A DNA stretch of 64,000 bases, taken from NCBI RefSeq assembly GCF_028751195.1, contig NZ_CP066785.1, positions 62,001 through 126,000 on the forward strand. Direction: 5' to 3'. The translations under genes and the position numbers were made by a program. This DNA comes from Alicyclobacillus sp. ALC3 (GTDB lineage: Bacteria > Bacillota > Bacilli > Alicyclobacillales > Alicyclobacillaceae). Below the pieces are notes generated by a model. It was not told the DNA's origin and ran no database searches. It saw only the letters and a program-made list of their open reading frames with translations. Numbering within the stretch: the first letter of the stretch is position 1; the number at the start of each line of letters is the position of its first letter. Positions 42,685-51,596 of this stretch are shown here, in pieces.

Positions 42685-43191
42685 GTGAATGAAAAGCGCC
42701 GACTCATTTCTTTAGGAGCTATTTCTTTATCCGTTTTAACTTTGGCCGGATGCGGTATTGCAAACCAAAGTCTCAAAACCACAGGTCTTAAAAACATTAT
42801 TTCAAACCAGACCACGAATACGACTATAATCAATCCCAGCTATCCATACGTCACTTTTGAACGGATTTTAAGCGAGGGTCCCAATGGGGGTAATGCGTTT
42901 CAAATAGTTGCTACGCATGGGTTCGTATGGAAAAAGGATGTCAAATCACCAAAACTCGTCACACCTACGGAATTCTCCGTTCAAATCAATAATTCTGTGC
43001 ATGGAGCACTGCCCGTAGATAAACACATCCCGATACACAATAACGCATGGGTTCGTTATATCACTCTACAGCAAGTGAGTCCTAATACGGTTGAGGTGTA
43101 CGCCTTTTTAAGCCAGCCTGCTACAAAATGGTTTGGAATGACTTCCGGAGGATTCATGTTTGGGTTTGGATTCAAGGATAATAAAACTTGA
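42685..43191 (+). CDS. Lipoprotein of unknown function, 168 aa
   Basis: GTG at 42685 lies seven bases after GGGAGG. The signal peptide has a clear lipobox, LTLAGC, so the mature protein is lipid-anchored on the outer face of the membrane. The remainder includes NPSYPYVTFERILSEGPNGG and a beta-rich end, WFGMTSGGFMFGFGFKDN. No family is recognised. It stands alone between an IS remnant and a cold-shock gene. Confidence 0.7.
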   Translation: MNEKRRLISLGAISLSVLTLAGCGIANQSLKTTGLKNIISNQTTNTTIINPSYPYVTFERILSEGPNGGNAFQIVATHGFVWKKDVKSPKLVTPTEFSVQINNSVHGALPVDKHIPIHNNAWVRYITLQQVSPNTVEVYAFLSQPATKWFGMTSGGFMFGFGFKDNKT

Positions 43192-43520
43192 TAAGCACAT
43201 CGTAGCGAAGGCATTCTTTGAAAGAATACTCCATTCCATTTATATGATATCAAAATCGAATTGGCAGTTGGTAAGCAGACATGACGTATATCAAAGCGCT
43301 GCCTTCGTATTTGGGTGGCGTTTTTTGACTCTAGTGGCCAAATCCCCTCACTCAGCATCAATCCGGAAGGGTGTCCGATTGACGAGCTACCAATGATCAT
43401 GCCTTTTCTTTAGGTCAGAGGGAGATCGTCGGGAAATCCTCTAAACATCAGACGCCGTGTTACAATTCACAAGAGACAGCAAATGACTGTCATTTTAAAA
43501 AGTGAAGGTGGAATAAGTTG
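43192..43520. other. Gap upstream of the cold-shock gene
   Basis: No supported gene. The last 80 bp should hold the promoter and leader of the cold-shock gene; GTGTTACAATTCAC near 43457 could be a -10 region. No stable hairpin stood out. Confidence 0.4.
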
Positions 43521-43724
43521 ATGGAACGAGGCACAGTAAAGTGGTTCAACTCAGAAAAGGGTTACGGATTCATCACGGTTGATGGCGGCAACGATATATT
43601 TGTTCACTTTAGCGCTATTCAAGCTGACGGCTACCGTTCTCTAGAAGAAGGCCAGATCGTTGAATTTGAAGTTGTTCAAGGGCAACGCGGTCTGCAAGCG
43701 GAAAACGTCGTAGTTGTCCGCTAA
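43521..43724 (+). CDS. Cold-shock-domain protein (Csp family), 67 aa
   Basis: ATG at 43521 follows GGTGG. The RNA-binding motifs are intact: [17 protein letters not shown] (RNP1) and DIFVHFSAI (RNP2), then [13 protein letters not shown]. Full family length. Such proteins are single-stranded nucleic acid chaperones; plasmid-borne copies are common. Confidence 0.95.
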   Translation: MERGTVKWFNSEKGYGFITVDGGNDIFVHFSAIQADGYRSLEEGQIVEFEVVQGQRGLQAENVVVVR

Positions 43725-43738
43725 GCTGCTGAGAACCT

Positions 43739-43765
43739 AGGCCCGTTCCTTGAATGGGCCTTTCT
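43739..43765 (+). terminator. Terminator of the cold-shock gene
   Basis: AGGCCC/GGGCCT stem with an 11-base loop, followed by TTCTT, 15 bases after the stop. Confidence 0.75.
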
Positions 43766-43780
43766 TACACTCATCTATTT

Positions 43781-43933
43781 TTACTCCGCCACTTTTGACA
43801 TCCTCCCCATGCCTAAAGCAAGGGGTTTTACGACGCGTCCCATAAAGCCCTCCTGCACACAATCCAGGGCAAGTTGTTCGTCGTGCAAAATGCTATAGGC
43901 AATTGCAATGAGTTTCTTTTCGTATTCATCCAT
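43781..43933 (-). pseudogene. Sigma-factor region 2 fragment fused to an IS200/IS605-like end
   Basis: The frame from ATG at 43933 reads MDEYEKKLIAIAYSILHDEQ then LALDCVQEGFM, the start of an ECF-type sigma region 2. It then continues into unrelated residues. The break coincides with TCCTCCCCatgcctaaagcaAGGGG (43801-43825), a hairpin typical of IS200/IS605 ends. The rest of the sigma factor is gone, so this is a decayed gene at a transposon scar. Confidence 0.55.
43802..43830. repeat. IS200/IS605-like end hairpin remnant
   Basis: CCCCatGCctaaaGCaaGGGG, followed by TTTTA and preceded by GACATCCT, is the usual end sequence of IS605-group elements. No tnpA or tnpB is present nearby. Confidence 0.5.
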
Positions 43934-44088
43934 CCAGACCGACAAATATGCCGACCAAATTTACGCGTTCACCGCGGAAACACACTTGCTATACTGCGTA
44001 CATCGTCGCAACGTTGGCGGAGTTTGCTAGTGATATTTGTCGACCAACAATTTAGACTATAGACATCTCACACGTGGAGGCTCATGTC

Positions 44089-44793
44089 GTGGACATTGGA
44101 GACCCGGAATACCAAGCGTTATCTGTGATCTGGAATGCGAAGGATGGAATACCGAGTCGTGCACGCTGTCTGCGCGACAATGTGGTCAAAGAAGCTTTGA
44201 AGCAATACGAATCCTTCGAGAGCATGTTGGACTCATTCATATCCTTGTATCACTCTATTCACGGCTACAAGGAAATCCCGGACTATTTATACGGAGTGTT
44301 GGTACACAGAGCCAAGGTTGTTCTTGACAAACGGGGTATGACTTTTCTGCGATTCACGACAGATGACCAATATCAGATTGAAGCACTTCGCAGTTTTGGT
44401 TATCGGATGGGTGTCTCCGCTTCGCGGAAGGGTTTGAGTACACAGTACATCCGTTTCTACGATCGAGACTTAATCGCAGCATTTGGTGGGTTGAGCAAAC
44501 AAGGTTCTCCGTTTCGACCTAGTATCGACTTTGTACGAGGGTATATCGACGGACACAGCCATTTTAGACAAACAACTGCGTCGCGTCATCGTCTCACTAT
44601 CACCGGCCCTCTGGTCCCGGAGTGCCATGACTTCCTTGTGAGATTAGGAGCCGCGAACACACAGGTGTCTATGGATGGTGACTCTTATAGGATGAACCTA
44701 CACAGCAAAAGTCTCCGCGCAATCCGGGAGACCCTCTACCCTGACGGATGCGTATGCAACGAGGATGTAAAAATGAGGATGTTTCAGGAATGA
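44089..44793 (+). CDS. Possible LAGLIDADG-like endonuclease domain protein, 234 aa
   Basis: GTG at 44089 lies eight bases after GGAGG. The C-terminal half has FVRGYIDGHSHFRQTTASRH, RLTITGPLVPECHDFLVRLG and SKSLRAIRETLYPDG. The RGYxDG element followed by a beta strand and a 'lxxlG' helix is the layout of LAGLIDADG homing endonucleases; the second acidic residue is replaced by glycine-histidine. The N-terminal part is helical and unassigned. Activity is doubtful. A WhiA-like or other DNA-binding use of the fold is possible. Confidence 0.4.
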   Translation: MDIGDPEYQALSVIWNAKDGIPSRARCLRDNVVKEALKQYESFESMLDSFISLYHSIHGYKEIPDYLYGVLVHRAKVVLDKRGMTFLRFTTDDQYQIEALRSFGYRMGVSASRKGLSTQYIRFYDRDLIAAFGGLSKQGSPFRPSIDFVRGYIDGHSHFRQTTASRHRLTITGPLVPECHDFLVRLGAANTQVSMDGDSYRMNLHSKSLRAIRETLYPDGCVCNEDVKMRMFQE

Positions 44794-44903
44794 TGTTGCG
44801 GTGTAGGCTGAGCCGAACAGGTACTTTGGATGAGAACGCCGATTCATCACAACAATTGAGTAACGGTGCAAATGTTTAACGCCGGAAAGGGAAGTGACTC
44901 TCT

Positions 44904-45029
44904 ATGCAGCATGAAAATCTTCAAGGTCTCTATTTCACCGTCATTGGAAATGGGGAAGTAATAGTCCTTTTGCACGATGGACCGGGGAGTCACATACATT
45001 TTCTTGCCCCATGTTTTGCTATTATCTGA
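44904..45029 (+). pseudogene. Alpha/beta hydrolase N-terminal fragment
   Basis: A GGGAAG precedes the ATG. The 41 residues read LYFTVIGNGEVIVLLHDGPG then HIHFLAP, the first strands and oxyanion loop (HGGPG-like) of a proline-iminopeptidase-type hydrolase. It stops at TGA within 20 bp of the converging resolvase fragment; the catalytic part is missing. Confidence 0.6.
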
Positions 45030-45047
45030 ACGGTTTAAATTAGGTTT

Positions 45048-45263
45048 TTATGACCAATGGGGATGCCACTGCCCAAATGCATCCCCGCTACGCAAGGCGT
45101 GTTTCATTGACTGGTACTCCTCACGAGTGAAGTTCTTTCCACTCGGTTTGTCGATGTAAATGTCTCGGTCGTTAATGCCTATACCTTTCATCGAATCCCA
45201 TTGCCGTTGTGCGCTTAGGTCTTTACTACTTACGCGAATGTAGCCGTGTTTTGTAATTTCCAC
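45048..45263 (-). pseudogene. Serine recombinase N-terminal fragment
   Basis: HGYIRVSSKDLSAQRQWDSM contains the catalytic serine of the resolvase/invertase family, and DRDIYIDKPSGKNFTREEYQ then MKHALRSGD continues the normal sequence. It ends before the DRLGR helix and has no DNA-binding domain. It is a transposon remnant. Confidence 0.8.
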
Positions 45264-45345
45264 ATTTCGTTCTCCTCAATGCCTCGCTTGAACGAACACC
45301 CTTCCGTACTGCTGTATTACGTTTCATGCAATGCATTCGTCTACA

Positions 45346-46323
45346 TTACCGTGAGAACAGCCTGTCGACTTGACGTTGTACGCCTCCGTAGACCCACAAC
45401 GGTATCGATTCACGCGTGGGAATCGGCAAGAAAGGTAAAGTCTTATTGGCTTGACGTCCATAGTTGAACCTAAATCGGTTAGCTCGAATGACAGCAGAAT
45501 AGAACAGCAGTTCCTCTTCATTCAGTTCAACTTTAGGCTTCAAGTAGAACAAGTCACGTCCAGAATAAAAAGGCTCCAATTGCAGGAAGGTCTCAAGAAC
45601 TGAACCTCCCCCAGCTACACTAAGCACCTTTGCGGGATTGGGTTCAACGTCTGAAATTAGCTTCACGCGTGCAGAGACTCCATTGTTCTTCGCGGTTCTT
45701 GAAACAAAGTTAATCCCATTTTGATCCCGTTCCAGTCGGATGAGCTCAAGATTCGTTCCGTAGATAACGTCAAATAGCTCTCCAACGGCGACTCGTTGCT
45801 CTCCGACAGTGTCCGTCCTACCCTCCGCCGCACTGACCGACGACAGTTTGAGTAGGCTGTCTATCAGTCTTTCATCGTGGCCAATAGGGGCATGGGTTAC
45901 CCACTTCGGAATATCCTCTGGAGATGGTAACAAAATTTCACGCAAGGAACGATTAGCCTGCCTCCCGTAGCTATAACGGTACCGATTGGCACGAATACAA
46001 ACACAGTAGTAAAGCAATTCCTGCGTGTCTAGTTTGACGCGTGGACGCAAACACGCTACATGGAAAGCAGTGTAATAGGGTCGGTTTTGAATAAACGTGG
46101 ATAGCACACCGTTTCCACTCATGGCACAAGTCAGCTCTCCAGCAGGGTTAGGTTCAATCCCGTCTATTAGTTCTACGTAAGCTGCTATTCCGTTGTCGTG
46201 CATTTTTCGCGAAATGAACGGTATTCCTTCAGGCCCGGTCCGCCGAAGTCGATTCAATTCGAGACTATTGCCATATCTCACGTCAAAAAGCTCACTCAAC
46301 TTCTTCGTCAATGGAATCACCAT
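45346..46323 (-). CDS. BcgI-B-like specificity subunit of a restriction-modification system, about 325 aa
   Basis: Two related halves are seen: ELFDVRYGNSLELNRLRRTG..GIPFISRKMHDNGIAAYVEL and ELFDVIYGTNLELIRLERDQ..GINFVSRTAKNNGVSARVKL. Each also has an ELLxYxxxIRANRxRxxYGRQAN block. These are two target-recognition domains, each of which reads one part of a split DNA site. It overlaps the methylase/nuclease gene by about 30 bases. The sizes (637 plus about 330 residues) match the two-subunit type IIB enzyme BcgI. Confidence 0.75.
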   Translation of the reverse strand: MVIPLTKKLSELFDVRYGNSLELNRLRRTGPEGIPFISRKMHDNGIAAYVELIDGIEPNPAGELTCAMSGNGVLSTFIQNRPYYTAFHVACLRPRVKLDTQELLYYCVCIRANRYRYSYGRQANRSLREILLPSPEDIPKWVTHAPIGHDERLIDSLLKLSSVSAAEGRTDTVGEQRVAVGELFDVIYGTNLELIRLERDQNGINFVSRTAKNNGVSARVKLISDVEPNPAKVLSVAGGGSVLETFLQLEPFYSGRDLFYLKPKVELNEEELLFYSAVIRANRFRFNYGRQANKTLPFLPIPTRESIPLWVYGGVQRQVDRLFSR

Positions 46324-48205
46324 CTCTACGACTAGCATTTTCAAGCATTCGGTAAATGATATATTTTTGTACGGCCTGTTGGAATACGTCTTCTGTTATT
46401 CGCCCGTAATCTGTTTCCATAAACGCTTCTGCACACCACTCGTCTTCATGTGTTACGTATGCTGATACACTTTCGCCAGGGACTACCTCTCTGTTTCTGT
46501 ACTGTTCCAGCCATCGGTCTCTAATCGATGGCCATGCGCCGTTCAAGTCGATACGACCTTTGTTTTTAGTCTTTACGAATCCATCGTGTTTCCAATAGCC
46601 AAACCACGTCTTTCTCTTACTTACTTTGTGCGGAACCCCAGCGGTAAATACCATGATGCACGTAATTACACCAACTGGATAAAACAACTCGTCAGGCATT
46701 GACATTACTGCCTCTAGGGTATGATGCTTCAGAATCGTCTCACGCATGGTATGCGGCGAGATGGCGCAAGACATCGGCACGATTGCAATACCTGTTCCGC
46801 CTTTCTGAATACAGTTCAGCATATGATTCACAAAAACAAGCTCGTGTAACTCCTCGTCACTTTGTGAGTAAGGTGGATTAAGCACACCGACATTACATTT
46901 GTGAGACTTAATCGCCTTGGTAATGCCAGAGTCAAAGCACGAACCTTGGTATAAATTGGCCTTTCCGTCCCCACGCAAAATCATGTTACTTGCGGCGAGT
47001 GCGTACATGTCTGGCTGTTGTTCCACTCCAACCAAGCAGTGCTCTCTTATGTATTTCCTCTCGCTCTCGGTTGAGGACACGCGCATCATTTGTTGCATTC
47101 CTGATATTAAGAAGCCCGCTGTACCTGCACAAATGTCCAGCATCTTAGTTGCCACAACCACGTCTTGTCCATTCTGTTGGTCCGTTCTAACACTCAAATT
47201 TGCGAGCAAAGCGAATAGTTCTGTGACATGACGAGGCGTCAATACTATGCCAAGAGATTTTTTGTCGCCGCCAGTATATTTTAGAAACTCACCATAAAAC
47301 TGCCCAACTACATCGAAGTCGTGGTACACGCTAACAAATGGCCAAACTTTTTCATTCAGCCTTCTAATGAGTTCGTGCAACACGCCCTTAGGATACTTCG
47401 GGGTTGATTTCCCAAGTTCCGGATGAACTGCAATACTTGAATATGGCTGAACCATGCTCGGTTTTTTCGTATTGGGAATGTCAGCTTTTTCAATCTCTGT
47501 CCGTATTACGTGCATCCACTGACGTTGTAATTCCTCAGGCGTGTATTCATCATAGCTTTTAGCAAAAGCAGTGTTACGCAGAGCGATAAGGGTACCACTC
47601 ACCAATAGAGGCTTTTGACTTTCCGTTAGTTTGGCGTGGTCTCGCATAAACTCGTGCAATTCTCGTGAGAACGCCATGAGGTCTTCATGCCTCTGCAAGG
47701 AAACTTCAGAATCGAATGATCCTAAACGGATAAAGTCATCAAAAGGCAAGATAGTTTCAACGTCTCTTCCATGTTCGTTGGTGAAAGGCTTTGGGTCGAG
47801 AGCGCCTTTCGCCCACAAGAAACAACTTACCTTAAGTTCTTCTGTACTTTGCCCACTGACACCTAGTGCGATGATGTTGTAGGCTCTTGACAACGCGCTC
47901 GCATAATGAAGTGCACCATCCACAGCGTATTCAATGGGGCGGTTCCGATTTGTGGATTCGTGCTGCCTCGTGCTTGCCTTACACTCTACGATGACAAGGA
48001 AGTCTGGTGACGAGGGAGAACTAATTATGAACTCTGGAGACCCTTTTCCTCCATTCCCAGATTTACTTGCCCCCTTCAGGAGCCTCTTAACCTCTTCGAT
48101 GTGGCTCTTTTGTTCCTCCACTACAGTATCTACGGTTTGAGACATGTAACCCAATTCGCGTAACTTGTCCCGAACCAAATTCTCCGTTATACGTTCGTTG
48201 GTCAT
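46292..48205 (-). CDS. BcgI-A-like restriction nuclease/N6-adenine methyltransferase, 637 aa
   Basis: The N-terminal domain has PDFLVIVECKAS (PD-ExK nuclease core, about residues 68-80). The methyltransferase domain follows, with LDICAGTAGFLISGM as motif I (about 355) and VLNPPYSQSDEELH as motif IV (about 440). A nuclease and methylase in one chain with a separate specificity subunit is the type IIB/IIG layout. No HsdR motor is present. The protein needs the product of 45346-46323 to bind DNA, and would cut unmodified sites and methylate host DNA. Confidence 0.85.
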   Translation of the reverse strand: MTNERITENLVRDKLRELGYMSQTVDTVVEEQKSHIEEVKRLLKGASKSGNGGKGSPEFIISSPSSPDFLVIVECKASTRQHESTNRNRPIEYAVDGALHYASALSRAYNIIALGVSGQSTEELKVSCFLWAKGALDPKPFTNEHGRDVETILPFDDFIRLGSFDSEVSLQRHEDLMAFSRELHEFMRDHAKLTESQKPLLVSGTLIALRNTAFAKSYDEYTPEELQRQWMHVIRTEIEKADIPNTKKPSMVQPYSSIAVHPELGKSTPKYPKGVLHELIRRLNEKVWPFVSVYHDFDVVGQFYGEFLKYTGGDKKSLGIVLTPRHVTELFALLANLSVRTDQQNGQDVVVATKMLDICAGTAGFLISGMQQMMRVSSTESERKYIREHCLVGVEQQPDMYALAASNMILRGDGKANLYQGSCFDSGITKAIKSHKCNVGVLNPPYSQSDEELHELVFVNHMLNCIQKGGTGIAIVPMSCAISPHTMRETILKHHTLEAVMSMPDELFYPVGVITCIMVFTAGVPHKVSKRKTWFGYWKHDGFVKTKNKGRIDLNGAWPSIRDRWLEQYRNREVVPGESVSAYVTHEDEWCAEAFMETDYGRITEDVFQQAVQKYIIYRMLENASRRDGDSIDEEVE

Positions 48206-48477
48206 TGTGTGCCCCTCAATTCAAAACTGTGATTGGCCGTGTGCACTAACTCATCACTCTTTCTGTCTTGTCCGATAATATCCTGCAAAATAGGCATTAC
48301 GTCAAACCACATGGCGTTAAAGCTAATTGCCCCGTAGCCGCGTCGTAACGGCTCGTAGGGCTCATTTGGGGCCTCTCCCACACAATCGACGACCACGCTC
48401 AGGGCGGTTTCTAAGCGCCGTATAGCCCTACGCGCCCCTTGTGTCACGTCGTCTATACTGCATTTGCAACCACCCAT
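48202..48477 (-). CDS. Small protein at the head of the restriction operon, 91 aa
   Basis: It overlaps the methylase start by 4 bases, so it is probably co-translated. The product begins GGCKCSIDDVTQGARRAIRR and is otherwise a mixed helix with FNAMWFDVMPILQDIIGQDR. It does not look like a C-protein regulator (no HTH). I do not recognise it. Confidence 0.5.
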   Translation of the reverse strand: MGGCKCSIDDVTQGARRAIRRLETALSVVVDCVGEAPNEPYEPLRRGYGAISFNAMWFDVMPILQDIIGQDRKSDELVHTANHSFELRGTQ

Positions 48478-49112
48478 TCACACTACATTATTTATGTAAC
48501 ATTTTCGTATGGTGACGGTGACCACTGGAAGGTTGGATCATGCCCGAAGGTGGATAAGGTGTAAAGCAACTCTATTATGGAATCTGGGAGGACTGAACCA
48601 TGTTAAAAAGCTATGGACACGGTAGAGAAGGCAGAAGCGTTCAGGGACGAAGCTAGGCGGTTACGGGCGGCCATACAAAGTTTATCGGCGTACCAACTCT
48701 GAGACGGGAACAGAGTTGTGCTACCTCCGCCATCAGAAGAATAAGTAATCTCGTCAATTTCACACTAAGCCGAAAGGGGTGAGCCTTCCGATGAACAACG
48801 ACCGTGTGACTCCGACACAGCAACACAAGAACACATCATGAGTCTAGTCAGGCCATCCTTTGCAGTTGCCAGACCACTATCGTCGTCATCGCAACCGTAT
48901 CTTGTATCCCCGAACTGACTTCTACACTTGGTCACGACTACCGTGTTTTTATGGACGCAGACGCCCAATCATCTTCCAATACCAATAGTTTACCGCGAAG
49001 CCACATACCTACTCAACGGATGTCTCGAACAGATTCCAGCCGTTCAGGTACACGAGTTTTCCAATTAACTGTCCGACTCCATATCGCCCATTCTCCTTAG
49101 ACTTCCCCGTTG
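48478..49112. other. Gap between the restriction operon and the maintenance operon
   Basis: No well-supported gene. Two very short plus frames have ribosome sites: MNNDRVTPTQQHKNTS (48791-48841) after AAAGGGG, and a roughly 29-residue helical frame starting near 48612. A longer plus frame (LPDHYRRHRNRILYPRTDFY) has no start. This may be a decayed gene region. Confidence 0.35.
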
Positions 49113-49143
49113 GCCACGGAGGGAAGTGGATTCCCGCCGTGGC
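49113..49143 (-). repeat. Intergenic hairpin 1
   Basis: GCCACGG-a-GGGAA/TTCCC-g-CCGTGGC with a 5-base loop. It lies after the stop of the gene at 49165-49371. There is no T-run on either side. Confidence 0.7.
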
Positions 49144-49164
49144 GCGGGGTGAGACTAGTAGACG

Positions 49165-49371
49165 TTAAGCGTGGTCGCTGACTTCTCGGTCTTCTTGTTG
49201 AGTGGCCTCAACATCTCTAATGCGGCGGTCGATTGCCGTCTTCAACTCCAGGTTGATCGTTTGTCTGTTTAAGGAATTCCGCGTGAATAACACAAACACG
49301 AACAGCGCGATTATGCTTGCCACAGCGGAAATCGCGTCCAATGCTTTTGTTTTTTCCTCAATAGTCACCAT
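49165..49371 (-). CDS. Small membrane protein, 68 aa
   Basis: One membrane segment (AISAVASIIALFVFVLFTR) is followed by a charged tail (LELKTAIDRRIRDVEATQQE). The ribosome site is weak, and GTG or ATG starts within 49371 are both possible. It lies 33 bp after the next small gene. Function unknown; it could be a small surface-exclusion or entry protein. Confidence 0.45.
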   Translation of the reverse strand: MVTIEEKTKALDAISAVASIIALFVFVLFTRNSLNRQTINLELKTAIDRRIRDVEATQQEDREVSDHA

Positions 49372-49404
49372 TACGGCAATGGCAGATACACTGACTGTGA
49401 TGAG

Positions 49405-49584
49405 TTATATTGTGGTTAGGTTGGTACGGCTACCAGCCTGACGACTTAGATAGTAAAGTTGGCCCAAGTCGTCGACTTCTCGAAGCAGCGTATCGACACT
49501 CTTTTTATCCCTCTGGGAGTCCCAGGCCAGCATATCTTCGTTGAGTTGCTTGACCAAAGACTTTTCTAAGTTCTTGTTCTTCAA
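49405..49584 (-). CDS. Small charged helical protein, 59 aa
   Basis: TTG at 49584 lies behind AGAGGTGG; a GTG three codons earlier overlaps the ribosome site. The product (LEKSLVKQLNEDMLAWDSQR, then KSVDTLLREVDDLGQLYYLS) is helical and soluble. It is preceded by the strongest of the intergenic hairpins. Function unknown. Confidence 0.5.
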   Translation of the reverse strand: MKNKNLEKSLVKQLNEDMLAWDSQRDKKSVDTLLREVDDLGQLYYLSRQAGSRTNLTTI

Positions 49585-49608
49585 ATAAACCACCTCTTTC
49601 TGTTGTAG

Positions 49609-49653
49609 TTCCCCGCGTATGCGAGGAGGTGAATACCTCGCATACGCGGGGAA
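49609..49653 (-). repeat. Intergenic hairpin 2 (perfect 18-bp stem)
   Basis: TTCCCCGCGTATGCGAGG pairs perfectly with CCTCGCATACGCGGGGAA around a 9-base loop. It lies 24 bases before the next start. No U-tract follows. Confidence 0.9.
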
Positions 49654-49668
49654 TGTAAGTGGACGGCT

Positions 49669-49923
49669 TTAATGCTCTGCTGCCGAAAATTGGACCGTTT
49701 CCCTGAACGGGTCATGGAAGTGTCGGCAACGGGGGCACGTAAGCCCTTCGGTGCGATACACTCCGTGCTCTACGTGAAATCCACGTAGCCACCGTTGTAG
49801 GTCGTTCCAATTGCCGCAGTCGGAGCACTGCAGTGCATCTACTGGCTCGTCTGGGCTCACTCCGTAGAGTTGGACCAGCATGTCGAATTGTCGCCTTGGC
49901 TGCTGCATTGTCGCCTGTCTCAT
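49669..49923 (-). CDS. Small zinc-ribbon protein, 84 aa
   Basis: It has two CxxC pairs, LQCSDCGNW and LTCPRCRHFH, 25 residues apart, forming a likely zinc ribbon. The rest is soluble. A GGAG lies 14 bases upstream of ATG at 49923, and an internal ATG (49908) is also possible. It sits after the PcfJ-like gene. It may bind nucleic acid or a partner protein; the family is unknown. Confidence 0.55.
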   Translation of the reverse strand: MRQATMQQPRRQFDMLVQLYGVSPDEPVDALQCSDCGNWNDLQRWLRGFHVEHGVYRTEGLTCPRCRHFHDPFRETVQFSAAEH

Positions 49924-49944
49924 ATGGTTAATGCAACTCCTTTC

Positions 49945-49976
49945 CTGCCCAGAGGGGCTTGTACCCCTCAGAGCAG
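49945..49976 (-). repeat. Intergenic hairpin 3
   Basis: CTGC..GAGGGG/CCCCTC..GCAG around CTTGTA, between the PcfJ-like gene and the zinc-ribbon gene. No U-tract. Confidence 0.7.
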
Positions 49977-49992
49977 TTGGCCAGTTATCTTG

Positions 49993-51582
49993 TTATCCGG
50001 CAAGCGCGACGGTATTCTCCTTTGCGGTCCTCTTGGACTTCTTGGAGCGCGTCGATTGCTGTTTCATGTGCTTCAGGAAACGCTGCAGGAATGCTTCCAC
50101 CTCGTCTGTTGGGTCTGAGTTCTTATATCCGCGTGCTTGGTGAATCACCCCATCGGAGACCTCGACTGTGCACAGCGGCGTATCTGGCTCGGACACTCGT
50201 CTGAGGAGAAACAGGTCCGTTTTCCCTACAGCATAGCTATCAGAGTAACTCCCGACACAATGCTGCAAAGCCTTGCCCTCCTGGAACAACTCAATTGAGT
50301 CCTTCGCAGGCCGAATGAAGAAAGTGTCGTCGGCCAATGCGTACGCCTCCAACTGTGGGAGTCGGGCAGCAATCAGGCGGTTAAGCCCCTTGTCTCTCTT
50401 CACCTTGATTTTCCGTGTGGTCTTATCGTGAGCCTCACGCAAGTTAGACGGAAAGATCAAGTGATTCTGCGTGAGCTCGATGCCCAACTCTTTGCACTGA
50501 TGAAGATAGTCCCGCCACTCCGTGAGAGCGGACGTTGCAGAATAGTGGTTCGGCGCGTCTGGACGCCGGTGCTGTTTCAGGAGGTACTTTGCAATCTCTA
50601 CAGGCGTCCCGAATGGCTCATGTTCACTCAACATCTTCATGTAGTAGCCATCGGTTAGGTCCCTTAAGAAATGCGCATCCTCTATGCGCAAGTCCCACCC
50701 GAGCTTTCGCCAGAAGTGGTAACTATGCAGAGAGAGAGGAACTATCACATTCGGCATCTCTTTCACCGTTTGAAGGACCTGCCGTGTCTCTGACCGATTC
50801 ATGCGCAGGACCTTGTCGTTGGATTTGCCTCGCCAGTTGACGACTCCGTAGGTTCTATCACCCCGAAGTTTCGCAAGCACCAGTTTTGTGAGACCGAGTT
50901 TCGTAAGGTACTCGATACACGGATACTTGGCAGCCAGGTCGAAGAAATCGAGTAGGAAGTACGATTGTGATTCGTATTCCTTCCACATGCTGTACTGAAG
51001 CGGTGTACCTGCCACTGCTCGTTCGATACTCTCGTAAGAGCAGTACGCTTCCTTGTAACTCCAACTCCAGCCCGGTCCGTTGATCAGCGCGCCGACCGTT
51101 TTCCGCTCCTTCCACTCGCCAGACCACCGGTTCGTGAACATTCGTCCGCCCTGACCCGGTTGAAACAGATACCGGGCCATTGGCGTGAACGATGTCTCCA
51201 CTTGCCGATAATCCTCGCGGTAGTCGCGGCTCGTGTAGTACCACGTGGCCACGACAGCGGTTGGGTCGAGGACGGACTTGTCATACCAGACCACGTAGGC
51301 CGAATCGATCAACTTGCCGCGCCCAAGGCCGCTGTATTTTACGGTGCACTCCGACGAGCAGTTTAGGCATGTCGTCTTTTCATTGTGCTTGTATGCCGCC
51401 TGCCCAATGCCGAGAGGGTATTCCTCTTTGCAATGGGTGCAGTAGGTCATCTGTACTTTCTTCTCTCTCCACACAAACAGATAGCGGCTGGATTCCAGCA
51501 CGGTGTCTCGTACGTAGTCTGCCAACAAAGGACTGATCTGCGTCGGGAAGTGTGTCATGAACTCACTGAAAGTGGTTTTCAT
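49993..51582 (-). CDS. PcfJ-like protein, about 529 aa
   Basis: ATG at 51582 behind GAGGGGG is preferred. The C-terminal signature (ELFQEGKALQHCVGSYSDSY, then LFLLRRVSEPDTPLCTVEVS) is that of the PcfJ domain found on Gram-positive conjugative plasmids. An N-terminal zinc element is seen in YCTHCKEEYPLG and TTCLNCSSECTV. It lies next to a PcfK-like gene, as on pCF10. The molecular role of PcfJ is not established; a DNA-processing role is likely. Confidence 0.75.
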   Translation of the reverse strand: MKTTFSEFMTHFPTQISPLLADYVRDTVLESSRYLFVWREKKVQMTYCTHCKEEYPLGIGQAAYKHNEKTTCLNCSSECTVKYSGLGRGKLIDSAYVVWYDKSVLDPTAVVATWYYTSRDYREDYRQVETSFTPMARYLFQPGQGGRMFTNRWSGEWKERKTVGALINGPGWSWSYKEAYCSYESIERAVAGTPLQYSMWKEYESQSYFLLDFFDLAAKYPCIEYLTKLGLTKLVLAKLRGDRTYGVVNWRGKSNDKVLRMNRSETRQVLQTVKEMPNVIVPLSLHSYHFWRKLGWDLRIEDAHFLRDLTDGYYMKMLSEHEPFGTPVEIAKYLLKQHRRPDAPNHYSATSALTEWRDYLHQCKELGIELTQNHLIFPSNLREAHDKTTRKIKVKRDKGLNRLIAARLPQLEAYALADDTFFIRPAKDSIELFQEGKALQHCVGSYSDSYAVGKTDLFLLRRVSEPDTPLCTVEVSDGVIHQARGYKNSDPTDEVEAFLQRFLKHMKQQSTRSKKSKRTAKENTVALAG

Positions 51583-51596
51583 CGGCGCCATCCCCC

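Noticed and set aside
48765-48968. Minus frame of 67 codons between the restriction operon and block C
   Set aside because: No ribosome site or family pattern, and the region looks decayed in all frames.
49609-49653. CRISPR-like repeat
   Set aside because: It is a single hairpin without spaced copies; the 99-bp units at 12820-13017 are a simple tandem pair.
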